Positions 8,262-18,194 of a stretch of DNA of 64,000 nt are shown one piece after another. The position numbers and the translations under genes were made by a program. Source of the stretch: Methylocaldum sp. 14B. GTDB taxonomy: Bacteria; Pseudomonadota; Gammaproteobacteria; Methylococcales; Methylococcaceae. The notes below the pieces were generated by a model. It ran no database searches. It was not told the DNA's origin and saw only the letters and a program-made list of their open reading frames with translations. Location: the NCBI RefSeq assembly GCF_002005105.1, contig NZ_MSCV01000006.1, positions 140,689 to 204,688 of the forward strand, given 5' to 3'. Each line of letters starts with the position of its first letter. Within the stretch, counting starts at the first letter, position 1.

Positions 8262-8696
8262 TCAGACTGAATGCTTCACGGCCGGCGTCGGACAGTGTTC
8301 GGCGCGCCGGCACTGTTCGAGGTTCGCGGTTTCGCCCGTGCTCGGAGCCAGACCGATCCAGTCGTGGACGCGCTGCGTGTCGAAACCCGCTTCCCGGCGC
8401 TCGCCCACTTGCATCAAAGGCCGTCTTATCAGCAGGGGATCTTCGAGCATGAGAGCCAGCGCTTCCTGTTCACCGAGCGCTTCCGGCACCACCTCTCCGG
8501 ATTTCACTCTGGGCGCCGCCCGGTTGAACCATTCGGATACCGGGCGTTCTCCGAAGAACGCGCGCAGATCTTCGGCGGTCCAGCGGGTTTCGAGAAGATT
8601 GCGAACGATGAGCTCGTGTCCGGCTTCCAATAACAGGTGCTTTTGCCGGGCGTTGTTGGCGCAGCCGGGTTTTTCGTAAAAAAGAATGGTTGCCAT
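8262..8696 (-). CDS. nifO: Nitrogenase-associated protein NifO (ArsC/Spx-like)
   Basis: This 144-residue protein of the ArsC/thioredoxin-fold group begins MATILFYEKPGCANNARQK, as nitrogenase-associated NifO proteins do. It keeps the conserved RRPLMQVGERREAGFD segment. NifO has been tied to molybdenum use and nitrate effects on nitrogenase in Azotobacter; its chemistry is unclear. The start at 8696 is chosen because family members begin here, although another ATG lies 10 codons upstream. It lies between the Rieske and nitroreductase genes. Confidence 0.85.
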   Translation of the reverse strand: MATILFYEKPGCANNARQKHLLLEAGHELIVRNLLETRWTAEDLRAFFGERPVSEWFNRAAPRVKSGEVVPEALGEQEALALMLEDPLLIRRPLMQVGERREAGFDTQRVHDWIGLAPSTGETANLEQCRRAEHCPTPAVKHSV

Positions 8697-8831
8697 GGAT
8701 TCGATCCGCTTTGTAGGAGAATTCATAGGATGCGCTGAGGTACGAAGCGCCCTTGGACTAGGCTCAGGACAGGCATCACTCGCGAACGATGCGCTTCACT
8801 GCGTTCAGCACATCCTTCGCCTCTGCTCCGG

Positions 8832-9161
8832 CTAGCCGACGAACACGGGCGTAATCCCGTCGGTATCGATCAGCACCTCCTCGCCCTCGATCTTCAGGGG
8901 ATATTCGGCGAGCGTGCAGGGCTTGCCCTTGACACAGGCCCCGGTAGCGCCTTCGAATGCCCAATCGTGGTGCGCGCAGGTCAGGGTTTTGCCATCGAAT
9001 CGGGCATCGGCCAGCGGCTCCTTGAAATGCGGACACAGCCCCTGAAACGCACGGGGCTGGTCGCCTTGTGGCCAAACCACCAGCATCAGGGTGCGGTTGA
9101 CCGCCACCACTTCGTATTTTCCCTCCCGGAGTTCGTTCAAGTCGCAGGCTTTCGTAAACAT
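8832..9161 (-). CDS. Rieske-type [2Fe-2S] protein
   Basis: This 109-residue soluble Rieske ferredoxin has both ligand boxes: Cys43-Pro-His45 and Cys62-x2-His65 (CAHH), 16 residues apart. It begins MFTKACDLNELREGKYEVV, like Rieske partners of nitrite reductases and oxygenases. It has no membrane anchor, so it should be a cytoplasmic electron carrier. It follows the GIY-YIG gene by 11 nt and belongs to the same leftward transcription unit as draTG. Confidence 0.88.
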   Translation of the reverse strand: MFTKACDLNELREGKYEVVAVNRTLMLVVWPQGDQPRAFQGLCPHFKEPLADARFDGKTLTCAHHDWAFEGATGACVKGKPCTLAEYPLKIEGEEVLIDTDGITPVFVG

Positions 9162-9172
9162 GTTGAAAATCC

Positions 9173-9580
9173 TCACACGGTAAATGATTTGGACAGAAAT
9201 CCGGCGGTACCGGACAGGGTGAGACTGGTGGTATCGAACGGAAAGTCGCGGACGTATTCGCTGTTTTCCGGCGGTTTGTGCTTGAAGATCAGCGCCGCCG
9301 CGCAGCGTTCGAGCGTTTCGGCATCCATCGGGGCGAAGTTGAAGCAGAGTTCTTCGCCGGTGTCGATGTGGGATTCCCAATCGGCCTGTTTGACGTGATC
9401 CTCAAGGCAGTCGCGAACGTTTTCCGAGGCGCCGATATAGATGAGCTTCTGCGGCGAGCAGGTCTGCTTCTTGCCGCTGTAGATGCAGGTGTAAACGCAA
9501 TAGACCCCGGATTTAGCGGGTATCCCTCTCTTTTTCTTTTCTCTCCAATAGCCTTCGAACGCGATCGAAAAATTGCCCAT
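9173..9580 (-). CDS. GIY-YIG-like domain protein
   Basis: This 135-residue protein has the GIY-YIG core as GVYCVYTC...KLIYIGAS, with a basic stretch (WREKKKRG) in front. The family includes small DNA nucleases, but single-domain members with unknown roles are common. A Cys-containing insert lies between the two halves (CIYSGKKQTCSP). It is located between draG and the Rieske gene with short gaps. I cannot tell whether the catalytic Arg and Glu are both kept, so nuclease activity is unproven. Confidence 0.7.
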   Translation of the reverse strand: MGNFSIAFEGYWREKKKRGIPAKSGVYCVYTCIYSGKKQTCSPQKLIYIGASENVRDCLEDHVKQADWESHIDTGEELCFNFAPMDAETLERCAAALIFKHKPPENSEYVRDFPFDTTSLTLSGTAGFLSKSFTV

Positions 9581-9599
9581 GATTTCCGTCCTCTCGAAG

Positions 9600-10520
9600 T
9601 CAAGTGCCGGTTGGCGGAACCCAGCCCGGCGATTGCGCGTGTTCGTCCGCGATTCCGAGCAAGGCGGCGGTCTGCCGCTCGATGTGCCGTACCACCTCGG
9701 TGTCCAGGCTTTTCAGCCAGCGCGCGGGGATGGCGGAGACTCCGTAAGCCGCACCCGCCAGCATGCCGGCGAGCGCGCCCGTGGTGTCGGCGTCATCGCC
9801 TTGATTGACGACGCCCACGACGCAGCCGGCGAAGGAGTCCGTGCCGAGGAAAAAATGCAGCACGGTTTGTACGGTGTCGACGATGTAGCCGCTGGCGCGT
9901 CCGGGATAGGGATCGAAGCAGAATTCCGGATGGGTCTCGACCAGCGCCGCGACGAGCGGACGGCATTCTTCCGGCGAGCCGCCGCAAACCAGGCGCTGCA
10001 CCATGCGGCCCAGAGTCAGCGTGGCCGCGTCCGAAAGCGGATGGTGGTGGGTGAAATGGCACTGCTCCAGCGTCCACAGGGAGAAGGCGTCCGCATCGCC
10101 CAAGGTGGCGAGGGCCACCGGCAGGTTGCGCATGCAGGCGCCGTTGCCGGCGTCGCCGGGGTTCGGAGGTCCGGAAAGGCTTCCGTCCAGCAGATAGCGG
10201 CGAATGCCGCGGCGGCAAGTGTTGCCCACGTCCGGCGGTTTTCGCTTGAGCCACGCGGCGAAGGCTTCCGCCACGGCCTTGAGGTCCCAGCCGCCGCTTT
10301 CGATGATCGCCCCGCCCAGTGCCAGGGACATTTCGGTATCGTCGGTCACCTGTCCGGCTTTGAGTTTGAGCCAGCCGCCGCCGACGATCTTGTCGTGGAC
10401 GCCGTATTGATGCCGGATTTCCCGCGGCGTCATGAACTCCACGGTGGCGCCCAGAGCGTCGCCGACGGCGAGTCCCAAATAGGCACCGAGGGCGCGGTCA
10501 TGGAGTAGTTGCGTGTCCAT
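9600..10520 (-). CDS. draG: ADP-ribosyl-dinitrogen reductase hydrolase DraG
   Basis: This 306-residue enzyme removes ADP-ribose from the NifH arginine and so reactivates nitrogenase. The binuclear metal ligands are seen in GLAVGDALGATVEF, QVTDDTEMSLAL and the C-terminal GDDADTTGALAG. The ATG at 10520 overlaps the draT stop by one base (TGATG), so the pair is coupled. The MDTQLLHDRALGAYLGLAVGD start fits DraG proteins. Confidence 0.95.
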   Translation of the reverse strand: MDTQLLHDRALGAYLGLAVGDALGATVEFMTPREIRHQYGVHDKIVGGGWLKLKAGQVTDDTEMSLALGGAIIESGGWDLKAVAEAFAAWLKRKPPDVGNTCRRGIRRYLLDGSLSGPPNPGDAGNGACMRNLPVALATLGDADAFSLWTLEQCHFTHHHPLSDAATLTLGRMVQRLVCGGSPEECRPLVAALVETHPEFCFDPYPGRASGYIVDTVQTVLHFFLGTDSFAGCVVGVVNQGDDADTTGALAGMLAGAAYGVSAIPARWLKSLDTEVVRHIERQTAALLGIADEHAQSPGWVPPTGT

Positions 10521-11335
10521 CAGTAGTAGGAGGCCTTGACCCGATACTCGCCGCCGATGACCAGGTATTCCCATTCGCCTTTGAGCGGATGGCGCGGCAA
10601 AAGGTTATTGAAGAAGAAGATTTTCACCACGGGCACCTGTACCTCCAGGATGAAGTCGCCGAACTCGCAGGCGGTCTCCCGGTTTGCCGTGAACGACACC
10701 AGGTTGTTGAGCCGCACATTGAGCCAGCGGCCCTCGCGGGGACCGATCTGACGCTGTTCGTCGAAGTGATTCTCGCCCCGGTACAGGGTGACATGGCGTC
10801 GACCCCACAAGCCGAAACGGGCGATGGCCCATTGGCAGAATTCATACATCAGGTCGAGCTGGAGATTGATGCTGTTGTTGTGGAAACGGCTCGACATCTT
10901 TTCCTCGATATAGGCGATCCAGGCCGGAGAGGTGAAGCGCGTCAAGGGCTCCTTGTGGAAGGTCGGAAACAGGCCGAAGCGGCTTTCCACCCAGCCCTTG
11001 AGAACCGCGCCCTGGGGATTGTTGGAATCGAACCCCCAGCCGCTCAAGAGCTTCAGATAGCTGGAACGGAAGCGGCGCGGACCGGTACCGTCCTGCCCGG
11101 CCGGCGGTTCGCCGTTGAGGCCGAACAGGACGTACATGTATTCCTGAAAGATCTCCGCCGCCGTTTGAGCGTCCTCGGCTTCCCTGAGCCGATCGAACAA
11201 TCCGTAATTCGCTTCCCGCACGCCGCTGATATGCAGCGGCAGCGGGTGCTCGTTGAATGCCGTGCTGGCCAAGAGCCCGGTCGGGACGCCTACCAGATTG
11301 GTGCTGTGACCGATGCGGGCGATGTCTTGCGCCAT
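10520..11335 (-). CDS. draT: NAD-dinitrogen-reductase ADP-ribosyltransferase DraT
   Basis: This 271-residue enzyme transfers ADP-ribose from NAD to one arginine of the NifH dimer and switches nitrogenase off after ammonium or darkness/energy stress. Family segments include GHSTNLVGVPTGLLASTAFN, HVTLYRGENHFDEQ and LNNLVSFTANRETACEFGD, which carry the NAD-binding arginine and the Ser-Thr-like core. The target arginine (Arg102) is present in the NifH of this window. It is coupled to draG downstream. Confidence 0.95.
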   Translation of the reverse strand: MAQDIARIGHSTNLVGVPTGLLASTAFNEHPLPLHISGVREANYGLFDRLREAEDAQTAAEIFQEYMYVLFGLNGEPPAGQDGTGPRRFRSSYLKLLSGWGFDSNNPQGAVLKGWVESRFGLFPTFHKEPLTRFTSPAWIAYIEEKMSSRFHNNSINLQLDLMYEFCQWAIARFGLWGRRHVTLYRGENHFDEQRQIGPREGRWLNVRLNNLVSFTANRETACEFGDFILEVQVPVVKIFFFNNLLPRHPLKGEWEYLVIGGEYRVKASYY

Positions 11336-11357
11336 GCAAGGGCGAATCCCATTCCGT

Positions 11358-11942
11358 CTAAACGGGCCGATTCTCGGGGATCTTTATCGGACCCATGATC
11401 TTCAGGCCTTCCTCGAAGGTGATTTCCGGAAACTTCTCGGTGAACTCGGCGGCGGCGTCGGCGATGATCTGCAGCTTGCCGGCGGTGTCGAGCTTTTTCA
11501 GATCGCCGCGATCGATGTTGAACAAGTCGCGGAGTTCGTTGTACACGGTCGCTTCCTCCAGCGGCAGCACCCAGAAGGTGGTCCCGCCGTAAGCGATCTG
11601 ATAGCGGCTCGAGATATCCAGGTTGCCGGCGAAGAAGAAATATTTTCCGGTGGGCGACAGCTTGTCCCCCATGACCTCGCACAACAGCTTGAGGTGCTCC
11701 AGGGACAGCGCCACGCCCGCCAGAAACGGGATGGTCGGCTCGCCGGCCTTGGCGACGATCATGACCTGATCGAAGCGGATCTCAGGGGGCCGCGCCTCAT
11801 CGCTGAATTGTTGCGCGAACTTCAAGGCGATCTCGCCCCGGAAACCGAAATATCCCGGTTTGGTCTCTCCCTTGAAAACCGGAGAGATGAGACGCTTTTC
11901 GGCGTCCAGGCTGGCGAGAGGTGTTTCGGTGATAGTGGTCAT
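11358..11942 (-). CDS. Conserved-looking hypothetical protein upstream of draT (194 aa)
   Basis: I do not recognise this family. The protein is soluble, mixed alpha/beta, with no signal peptide or membrane segment. Notable stretches are GYFGFRGEIALKFAQQF, EIRFDQVMIVAKAGE and ITFEEGLKIMGPIKIPENR. It has only one cysteine (LLCEVMG), so it is not a cluster protein. It sits 22 nt upstream of draT and 9 nt downstream of the globin gene, and is therefore part of the same leftward operon. A role in nitrogenase switch-off is possible but only by context. Confidence 0.7.
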   Translation of the reverse strand: MTTITETPLASLDAEKRLISPVFKGETKPGYFGFRGEIALKFAQQFSDEARPPEIRFDQVMIVAKAGEPTIPFLAGVALSLEHLKLLCEVMGDKLSPTGKYFFFAGNLDISSRYQIAYGGTTFWVLPLEEATVYNELRDLFNIDRGDLKKLDTAGKLQIIADAAAEFTEKFPEITFEEGLKIMGPIKIPENRPV

Positions 11943-11951
11943 AACACTCCT

Positions 11952-12386
11952 TCAGGGTTGGTTGCGAAGAAAATCTGCGGTTTTGAAAAAAGAAGCGGCG
12001 AGTTGGGCTCGCAGATCGGCGTCGGAAACTTGCTCCTCCAGCGCCCGGTTCATGCAAGCCATCCAGGCATCCCGCGCGGCGGTGTCGATGGGGAAGGGCA
12101 GATGCTTCTGCCGAAGCCGTGGCGGTCCATGGCGCTCGGCATACAGCGGCGGGCCGCCGAGCCAGCCGGACAGAAACAGGAACAGCTTCTCCTTGGCCGG
12201 AGCGAGATCCGGAGGATGCATCGCCCGAATGGCCCGCGCTTCGGGCAGCTCGTCCATCAACTGGTAGAAACGCTCGACCAAGCGGCGTACGGCTTGCTCA
12301 CCCCCGATCTGGCGGTAGTGAGGATTGTCGACCGACGCCGGAAGCGTGACCGCCGTGGCGAGTGGAAGCGTGGGCGACCGTTTCAC
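11952..12386 (-). CDS. Group II truncated hemoglobin
   Basis: This 144-residue protein has the TrHb2 signature: an IGGEQAVRRLVERFYQLMDE helix, LFLFLSGWLGGPPLYAERHG, then the proximal-His region LRQKHLPFPI followed by RDAWMACM. Such globins bind O2 and NO and often detoxify. The chosen GTG at 12386 overlaps the stop of the receiver gene (GTGTGA), which fits coupling. Lying between a receiver-like protein and draT, it could sense or remove O2 or NO near nitrogenase (inference). Confidence 0.88.
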   Translation of the reverse strand: MKRSPTLPLATAVTLPASVDNPHYRQIGGEQAVRRLVERFYQLMDELPEARAIRAMHPPDLAPAKEKLFLFLSGWLGGPPLYAERHGPPRLRQKHLPFPIDTAARDAWMACMNRALEEQVSDADLRAQLAASFFKTADFLRNQP

Positions 12387-12808
12387 ACCACTTGAACCGG
12401 TATGCTCAGTTTCACCTTCCGTCCCAACTGCGCATCGACCTTTTGCCGGGTCTTTTCGATGGTCAGGGGTTTCGGCAGGATGGAATTCACGCCGTTCTTG
12501 AGACATTCCTTGGCCAGGGGATCGGTTGCGGAGTCCGCGACCAGGATGATCTTGAGGTCGGCAATCTTCGACCGGATATCCGCCAGGACTTCGATGCCTT
12601 TTTCCTGCACGATGCCTATCCCTAAAAGCAGCACGTCCGGTTTCCAGTCCTTCGCCTTGGCATAGGCGGCGTCCAGGCTGGACAACTCGTGCGTTTCGAT
12701 TTCGTCGTGAAGCATGAACTGTAGGGCGGCGCTGGTGATTTCGTCGCTGTCGACGACGAACACCCGTCTGTTGTCCACGGCCCTTTCTGTGTCTACACCG
12801 ATCTGCAT
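12383..12808 (-). CDS. Degenerate response-regulator receiver domain protein
   Basis: This 141-residue protein is a single receiver fold: the first acidic pocket residues lie in VFVVDSDE (Asp20, Asp22), and the conserved C-terminal lysine is Lys113 in ILPKPL. The phosphoacceptor position is Gly63 (DVLLLGIGIV), where normal receivers have Asp, so classical phosphorylation is not expected. It has no output domain. It is the first gene of the leftward draTG operon, 115 nt after a good sigma-54 promoter. It may act as a protein-protein adaptor. Confidence 0.82.
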   Translation of the reverse strand: MQIGVDTERAVDNRRVFVVDSDEITSAALQFMLHDEIETHELSSLDAAYAKAKDWKPDVLLLGIGIVQEKGIEVLADIRSKIADLKIILVADSATDPLAKECLKNGVNSILPKPLTIEKTRQKVDAQLGRKVKLSIPVQVV

Positions 12809-12922
12809 GGGCTACTCCTCGAGTGTATTGAAGCGATCGCGCAAGCGGCGGGAAATATTCTCGGACTGCCATAAGGCATAGGAGACGACCCGCGCACGCT
12901 CACGAGTGACGCCTAATCTTTA

Positions 12923-12937
12923 GCAATCTTCGTTCCA
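12923..12937 (-). promoter_or_regulatory. Sigma-54 promoter for the receiver-globin-draTG operon
   Basis: On the minus strand the sequence reads TGGAAC-N5-TTGC (-24 box 12937-12932, -12 box 12926-12923), with the invariant GG and GC at the correct distance. It lies 115 nt upstream of the receiver start at 12808. The NifA sites at 13027-13071 are 90 to 135 nt upstream of it. Confidence 0.65.
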
Positions 12938-13026
12938 TTAGCTCGGCGGGAGATGACGGCGGCCGAAGTGCCTGATTTTCCGTTTATCGGGCGATCGACA
13001 TTGGATTCGGAGCAGTCCGGATCGTT

Positions 13027-13042
13027 TGTATCGTTCCTTACA
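13027..13042. promoter_or_regulatory. NifA upstream activator site 1
   Basis: The pattern TGT-N10-ACA is matched exactly, within TTTGT...ACAAA. It is about 120 nt upstream of the nifH -24 box and about 90 nt from the opposing -24 box, so it can serve both promoters. Confidence 0.8.
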
Positions 13043-13055
13043 AACCGTATGGTTT

Positions 13056-13071
13056 TGTCCGGTTAGTAACA
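13056..13071. promoter_or_regulatory. NifA upstream activator site 2
   Basis: A second exact TGT-N10-ACA, 29 nt (about three helical turns) from the first, which is the usual phasing for paired NifA sites. It lies 91 nt upstream of the nifH -24 box. Confidence 0.8.
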
Positions 13072-13161
13072 CCTGATCGCTGCTCGAAAAGCTACAAAAA
13101 CGGCGAGGAATGGGAAACTTTCAGCTGAAGAAACAAGGGCTTAAGTGTCGTATTTTGCGTG

Positions 13162-13177
13162 TGGCACAGTCGTTGCT
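13162..13177 (+). promoter_or_regulatory. Sigma-54 promoter of nifHDK
   Basis: TGGCAC-AGTCG-TTGCT is a perfect -24/-12 element. Transcription would start near 13187, leaving a leader of about 155 nt before the nifH ATG at 13343. Confidence 0.93.
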
Positions 13178-13183
13178 CGATAG

Positions 13184-14224
<1,041 letters not shown>

Positions 14225-14236
14225 GAAGTTGGTTGG

Positions 14237-14277
14237 GGAGCGGGACCTCACGGCAAACGATCCGCCCGGCCCGCTCC
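14237..14277 (+). promoter_or_regulatory. nifH-nifD intergenic stem-loop
   Basis: GGAGCGGG (14237-14244) pairs perfectly with CCCGCTCC (14270-14277) around a 25-nt loop. There is no U-run, so full termination is not expected. Such hairpins protect a nifH-only transcript and help raise NifH over NifDK. Confidence 0.6.
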
Positions 14278-14323
14278 TCTCCTTCAAGCGTCATCCATCC
14301 AACAACTGAATCTGGAGAGCAAC

Positions 14324-15793
14324 ATGAGCCTCACAGTTGAGCAAACCAAACAGAGAAACAAGGAACTCATTAGCGAGGTCCTGTCGGTCTACCCGGAGAA
14401 GACCGCGAAAAGGCGTGCCAAGCACCTCGGCACATTTGAGGAAGGCAAGCCCGACTGCGGGGTGAAATCCAATGTCAAGTCGATCCCCGGGGTCATGACC
14501 ATCCGCGGCTGCGCTTACGCCGGCTCCAAGGGTGTGGTCTGGGGTCCCATCAAGGACATGATCCACATCAGCCACGGTCCGGTCGGTTGCGGCCAGTACT
14601 CCTGGGCATCGCGCCGCAATTACTACATCGGCACCACCGGCATCGACACCTTCGTCACGATGCAGTTCACCTCCGACTTCCAGGAGAAGGACATCGTCTT
14701 CGGCGGCGACAAGAAGCTGGAGAAAATCATCGACGAGATCCAGGATCTGTTCCCGCTGAACCACGGCATCACCGTGCAGTCGGAGTGCCCGATCGGTCTC
14801 ATCGGCGACGACATCGAAGCGGTCTCCAAGAAAAAATCCAAGGAATACGACGGCAAGACCATAGTGCCGGTGCGCTGCGAAGGTTTCCGCGGCGTTTCGC
14901 AGTCCTTGGGCCACCACATCGCAAACGACTCGATCCGCGACTGGGTATTCGACAAGTCGGGCGACAAGCATCCCGAGTTCAAGACCACGCCTTACGACGT
15001 ATCCATCATCGGCGACTACAACATCGGCGGTGATGCCTGGGCGTCCCGCATCCTGCTCGAGGAAATGGGTCTCCGCGTGATCGCCCAATGGTCCGGCGAC
15101 GGTTCTTTGGCCGAATTGGAGAACACTCCGAAGGCCAAGCTGAACGTGCTCCACTGCTACCGCTCGATGAACTACATCTCGCGTCACATGGAAGAGAAGT
15201 ACGGGATTCCGTGGGTGGAATACAACTTCTTCGGCCCGACCAAGATCGAGGAGTCGTTGCGCAATATCGCCAGCCACTTCGACGACAAGATCAAGGAAGG
15301 TGCCGAGCGCGTCATCGCGAAGTACCGTCCGCTGATGGATGCGGTGATCGCCAAATACCGTCCGCGTCTGGAAGGCAAGAAAGTCATGCTGTTCGTCGGC
15401 GGCCTGCGCCCGCGTCACGTGATCGGCGCTTACGAGGATCTCGGCATGGAAATCGTCGGTACCGGCTACGAGTTCGGCCACAACGACGACTACCAGCGTA
15501 CCACTCACTACGTCAAGGACGGCACCCTGATCTACGACGACGTGACTGGCTTTGAGTTCGAGAAGTTCGTCGAAGCGATCCAGCCCGACCTGGTCGGTTC
15601 GGGTATCAAGGAAAAGTACGTCTTCCAGAAGATGGGCGTGCCGTTCCGTCAGATGCACTCCTGGGATTATTCGGGTCCTTACCACGGCTATGACGGCTTC
15701 GCCATCTTCGCCCGCGACATGGACATGGCCATCAACAATCCGGTCTGGAGTTTGGCCAAGACACCCTGGAAACGGAACGGGGCCCACGCCTAG
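14324..15793 (+). CDS. nifD: Nitrogenase molybdenum-iron protein alpha chain NifD
   Basis: This 489-residue alpha subunit of the MoFe protein holds FeMo-cofactor. The P-cluster cysteines appear in TIRGCAYAG (Cys63), [10 protein letters not shown] (Cys89) and [12 protein letters not shown]. The cofactor ligands are the Cys of [12 protein letters not shown] and the His of [15 protein letters not shown]. The presence of the Mo-type sequence and no VnfG/AnfG gene shows a molybdenum enzyme. GGAG lies 9 nt before the ATG. Confidence 0.98.
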   Translation: MSLTVEQTKQRNKELISEVLSVYPEKTAKRRAKHLGTFEEGKPDCGVKSNVKSIPGVMTIRGCAYAGSKGVVWGPIKDMIHISHGPVGCGQYSWASRRNYYIGTTGIDTFVTMQFTSDFQEKDIVFGGDKKLEKIIDEIQDLFPLNHGITVQSECPIGLIGDDIEAVSKKKSKEYDGKTIVPVRCEGFRGVSQSLGHHIANDSIRDWVFDKSGDKHPEFKTTPYDVSIIGDYNIGGDAWASRILLEEMGLRVIAQWSGDGSLAELENTPKAKLNVLHCYRSMNYISRHMEEKYGIPWVEYNFFGPTKIEESLRNIASHFDDKIKEGAERVIAKYRPLMDAVIAKYRPRLEGKKVMLFVGGLRPRHVIGAYEDLGMEIVGTGYEFGHNDDYQRTTHYVKDGTLIYDDVTGFEFEKFVEAIQPDLVGSGIKEKYVFQKMGVPFRQMHSWDYSGPYHGYDGFAIFARDMDMAINNPVWSLAKTPWKRNGAHA

Positions 15794-15807
15794 TCCGGTG
15801 AGGGAGA

Positions 15808-15865
15808 GTAGGGTGCGCCGCGCGCACCATCCAGACCGACCCGGTGCGCACGTCGCACCCTACAA
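15808..15865. repeat. Palindromic repeat between nifD and nifK
   Basis: GTAGGGTGCGCCGCGC... mirrors ...GCGCACGTCGCACCCTAC, giving a long hairpin inside the nifDK transcript. It differs from the GGGTGGGTTA family only in the arm sequence. Confidence 0.7.
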
Positions 15866-15886
15866 CCGCTACTTTGGAGTTACATC

Positions 15887-17446
15887 ATGAGCCAGAATGC
15901 AGAGAAGGTGCTCGATCACTTCAACCTGTTCCGCCAACCGGAATATGTGGAATTGTTCGAGAACAAAAAGAAAGAATTCGAATTCGCCGAATCGGACGAT
16001 AAAGTCGAGGAGGTGAGGGAATGGGCCAAGACCTGGGAATACCGGGAGAAGAACTTTGCCCGCGAAGCCCTGACGGTCAATCCGGCCAAGGCCTGCCAAC
16101 CGTTGGGTGCGGTGTTCGCCGCCGTGGGATTCGAGGGGACCATTCCCTTCGTGCACGGTTCGCAAGGTTGCGTCGCCTACTACCGCAGCCACTTCAGCCG
16201 CCATTTCAAGGAACCGTCGTCGTGCGTGTCTTCGTCCATGACCGAAGATGCCGCAGTATTCGGGGGCTTGAGCAACATGGTCGACGGCTTGGCCAACACG
16301 TACAACATGTACCAGCCGAAGATGATCTCGGTATCGACCACCTGCATGGCTGAAGTGATCGGCGACGACCTCAACGCCTTCATAAAGACCGCCAAGGAAA
16401 AGGGCAGCCTGCCGGCGGAATTCGATGTGCCTTTCGCCCATACCCCGGCCTTCGTCGGCAGCCATATCACCGGCTACGACAACGTGCTCAAGGGTATTTT
16501 GTGGCACTTCTGGGACGGCAAGGCGGGTACCACGGCTCCCTTGACGCGCGTGCCCAACGAGAAGATCAACTTCATCGGCGGTTTCGACGGCTACACGGTC
16601 GGCAATCTGCGTGAAGTCAAACGCATCTTCGATCTGATGGGCGTCGAATACACCATTCTCGCGGATAACAGCGACGTTTGGGATACGCCCACCGACGGCA
16701 CCTTCCGCATGTACGACGGCGGCACCACTCTGGAAGAAACCGCTAACGCTCTGCACGCCAAGGCAACCATCTCCATGCAGGAATTCAGCACGGAAAAGAC
16801 CCTGCCGTTCATCGCGGAGCACGGCCAGGAAACGGTCGCGTTCAATCATCCCATCGGCGTAAAGGCGACCGACGCATTCCTGATGGAGATCTCGCGCATC
16901 ACCGGCAAGCCGATTCCGGAAGCCCTGGAGAAGGAACGCGGACGCCTGGTGGATGCGATCGCCGATTCGACCGCGCACATTCACGGTCAGAAGTTCGCCA
17001 TCTACGGCGACCCCGACCTCTGCCTGGGGTTGGCCGCCTTCTTGCTCGAACTGGGGGCCGAACCGACCCACGTGCTGGCCACCAACGGCGGTAAAGCCTG
17101 GGAAAAGAAGGTGCAGGAGCTGTTCGATTCCTCGCCCTTCGGCAAGAACTGCCACGTGTACGCCGGCAAGGATCTGTGGCACATGCGCTCGCTGCTGTTC
17201 ACCGAGCCGGTCGACTTCCTGATCGGCAACACCTATGGCAAGTACCTGGAGCGCGACACCGGAACCCCGCTGATCCGCATCGGCTTCCCGGTATTCGATC
17301 GGCATCACCATCACCGCTATCCGGTATGGGGCTACCAAGGCGCGATGAACGTTCTCGTCTGGATTCTGGACAAGATCTTCGACGAGATGGACAAGAACAC
17401 CATCGTGCCGGCCAAAACCGACTACAGCTACGACATCATTCGGTAG
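15887..17446 (+). CDS. nifK: Nitrogenase molybdenum-iron protein beta chain NifK
   Basis: This 519-residue beta subunit shares the P-cluster with NifD. Ligand cysteines are seen in [27 protein letters not shown] and [12 protein letters not shown], and the serine-rich [21 protein letters not shown] stretch (described by its core [15 protein letters not shown]) follows. Length and motifs match the group of long NifK proteins. It is 93 nt from nifD, separated by a palindromic repeat. Confidence 0.98.
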   Translation: MSQNAEKVLDHFNLFRQPEYVELFENKKKEFEFAESDDKVEEVREWAKTWEYREKNFAREALTVNPAKACQPLGAVFAAVGFEGTIPFVHGSQGCVAYYRSHFSRHFKEPSSCVSSSMTEDAAVFGGLSNMVDGLANTYNMYQPKMISVSTTCMAEVIGDDLNAFIKTAKEKGSLPAEFDVPFAHTPAFVGSHITGYDNVLKGILWHFWDGKAGTTAPLTRVPNEKINFIGGFDGYTVGNLREVKRIFDLMGVEYTILADNSDVWDTPTDGTFRMYDGGTTLEETANALHAKATISMQEFSTEKTLPFIAEHGQETVAFNHPIGVKATDAFLMEISRITGKPIPEALEKERGRLVDAIADSTAHIHGQKFAIYGDPDLCLGLAAFLLELGAEPTHVLATNGGKAWEKKVQELFDSSPFGKNCHVYAGKDLWHMRSLLFTEPVDFLIGNTYGKYLERDTGTPLIRIGFPVFDRHHHHRYPVWGYQGAMNVLVWILDKIFDEMDKNTIVPAKTDYSYDIIR

Positions 17447-17479
17447 GGTTGGAAGCTATCAGGTCGGACACATCCAGAG

Positions 17480-17561
17480 TCGTAGGGCGGGTTAGCGGAG
17501 CGTAACCCGCCTATCGCGGAATCGGCGGGTTACGCCGGATTACCGGCTAACCCGCCCTACG
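17480..17561. repeat. Palindromic repeat between nifK and the ferredoxin gene
   Basis: CGTAGGGCGGGTTAGCGGAG at the left mirrors a GGCTAACCCGCCCTACG right end, with an inner GCGTAACCCGCC/GGCGGGTTACGCC pair. It belongs to the same palindrome type as other gaps here. Confidence 0.75.
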
Positions 17562-17590
17562 GCACTTTTTAACCAAGCAGAGGATTATTA

Positions 17591-17938
17591 ATGGCTAATG
17601 TGACTTTCAGTTCGCCCGCGATGCGCAAGGACGTCACGGTGTATGCCACCGCCGGCGACTGCCATACGCTGCTCGCGGTGGCGCAGAAGAACAAGATTCC
17701 CATCCATTTCGAGTGCGAAAACGGGGAATGCGGTTCCTGCGCCGTGGAAGTTACGGTTCTTTCCGACAAGCTGCCCATGGGCATGCACTTGACCGAAAAG
17801 GAAAAGACCGTGCTCCGGCTGGCCGGAAAAATCACCCGAGAGCAGATCGAGCAGGCGGAACTGACGGACGAACCGCCGCCCTGGCGGCTGGCCTGCCAGT
17901 ACATCGTCCGTGACGAGGACATCGTAGTGCGATTCTAA
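17591..17938 (+). CDS. [2Fe-2S] ferredoxin downstream of nifK
   Basis: This 115-residue plant/adrenodoxin-fold ferredoxin has the ligand set CENGECGSC (three cysteines of the loop) and a late Cys in RLACQYIVRDED. Its N-terminus (MANVTFSSPAMRKDVTVYAT) and insert resemble FdxD-type ferredoxins of nif clusters. It probably donates electrons to nitrogenase or its assembly proteins. It is 144 nt after nifK, with a repeat between, and most likely shares the nifHDK transcript. Confidence 0.88.
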   Translation: MANVTFSSPAMRKDVTVYATAGDCHTLLAVAQKNKIPIHFECENGECGSCAVEVTVLSDKLPMGMHLTEKEKTVLRLAGKITREQIEQAELTDEPPPWRLACQYIVRDEDIVVRF

Positions 17939-17987
17939 AGGGCCGATAGCCTAAGCCGGAGGGGTTATGAGCAGCTTGAACGATATG

Positions 17988-18045
17988 GTCGTAGGTCGGC
18001 AATCCTTTGCCGACGAAGGCGTCGGGAAGAGATTCCCGACCTACT
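17988..18045. repeat. REP-type palindrome before nifE
   Basis: GTAGGTCGGCAATCCTTTGC...and CGGGAAGAGATTCCCGACC... form the common REP pair. It lies directly beside the MITE-like element at 18047. Confidence 0.75.
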
Positions 18046-18046
18046 C

Positions 18047-18194
18047 TAGGGCACCTCGAAAAACCTACTGCGCGCCCCCATGTGCTGCGTTGCGCGGTGC
18101 TCGGAATCCTCATGTACTCCATGTACACTCCGGTTCCTGTGCTCCGGGCGCCTTGCACTCGGGGCGCTCGCGACGGTTTTTCGAGGTGCCCCTA
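18047..18194. mobile_element. MITE-like element D in the nifE leader
   Basis: This 148-bp unit has near-perfect terminal inverted repeats (TAGGGCACCTCGAAAAACC at the left and its complement at 18175-18194) and no open gene. It lies 33 nt before the nifE ATG. Confidence 0.65.
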
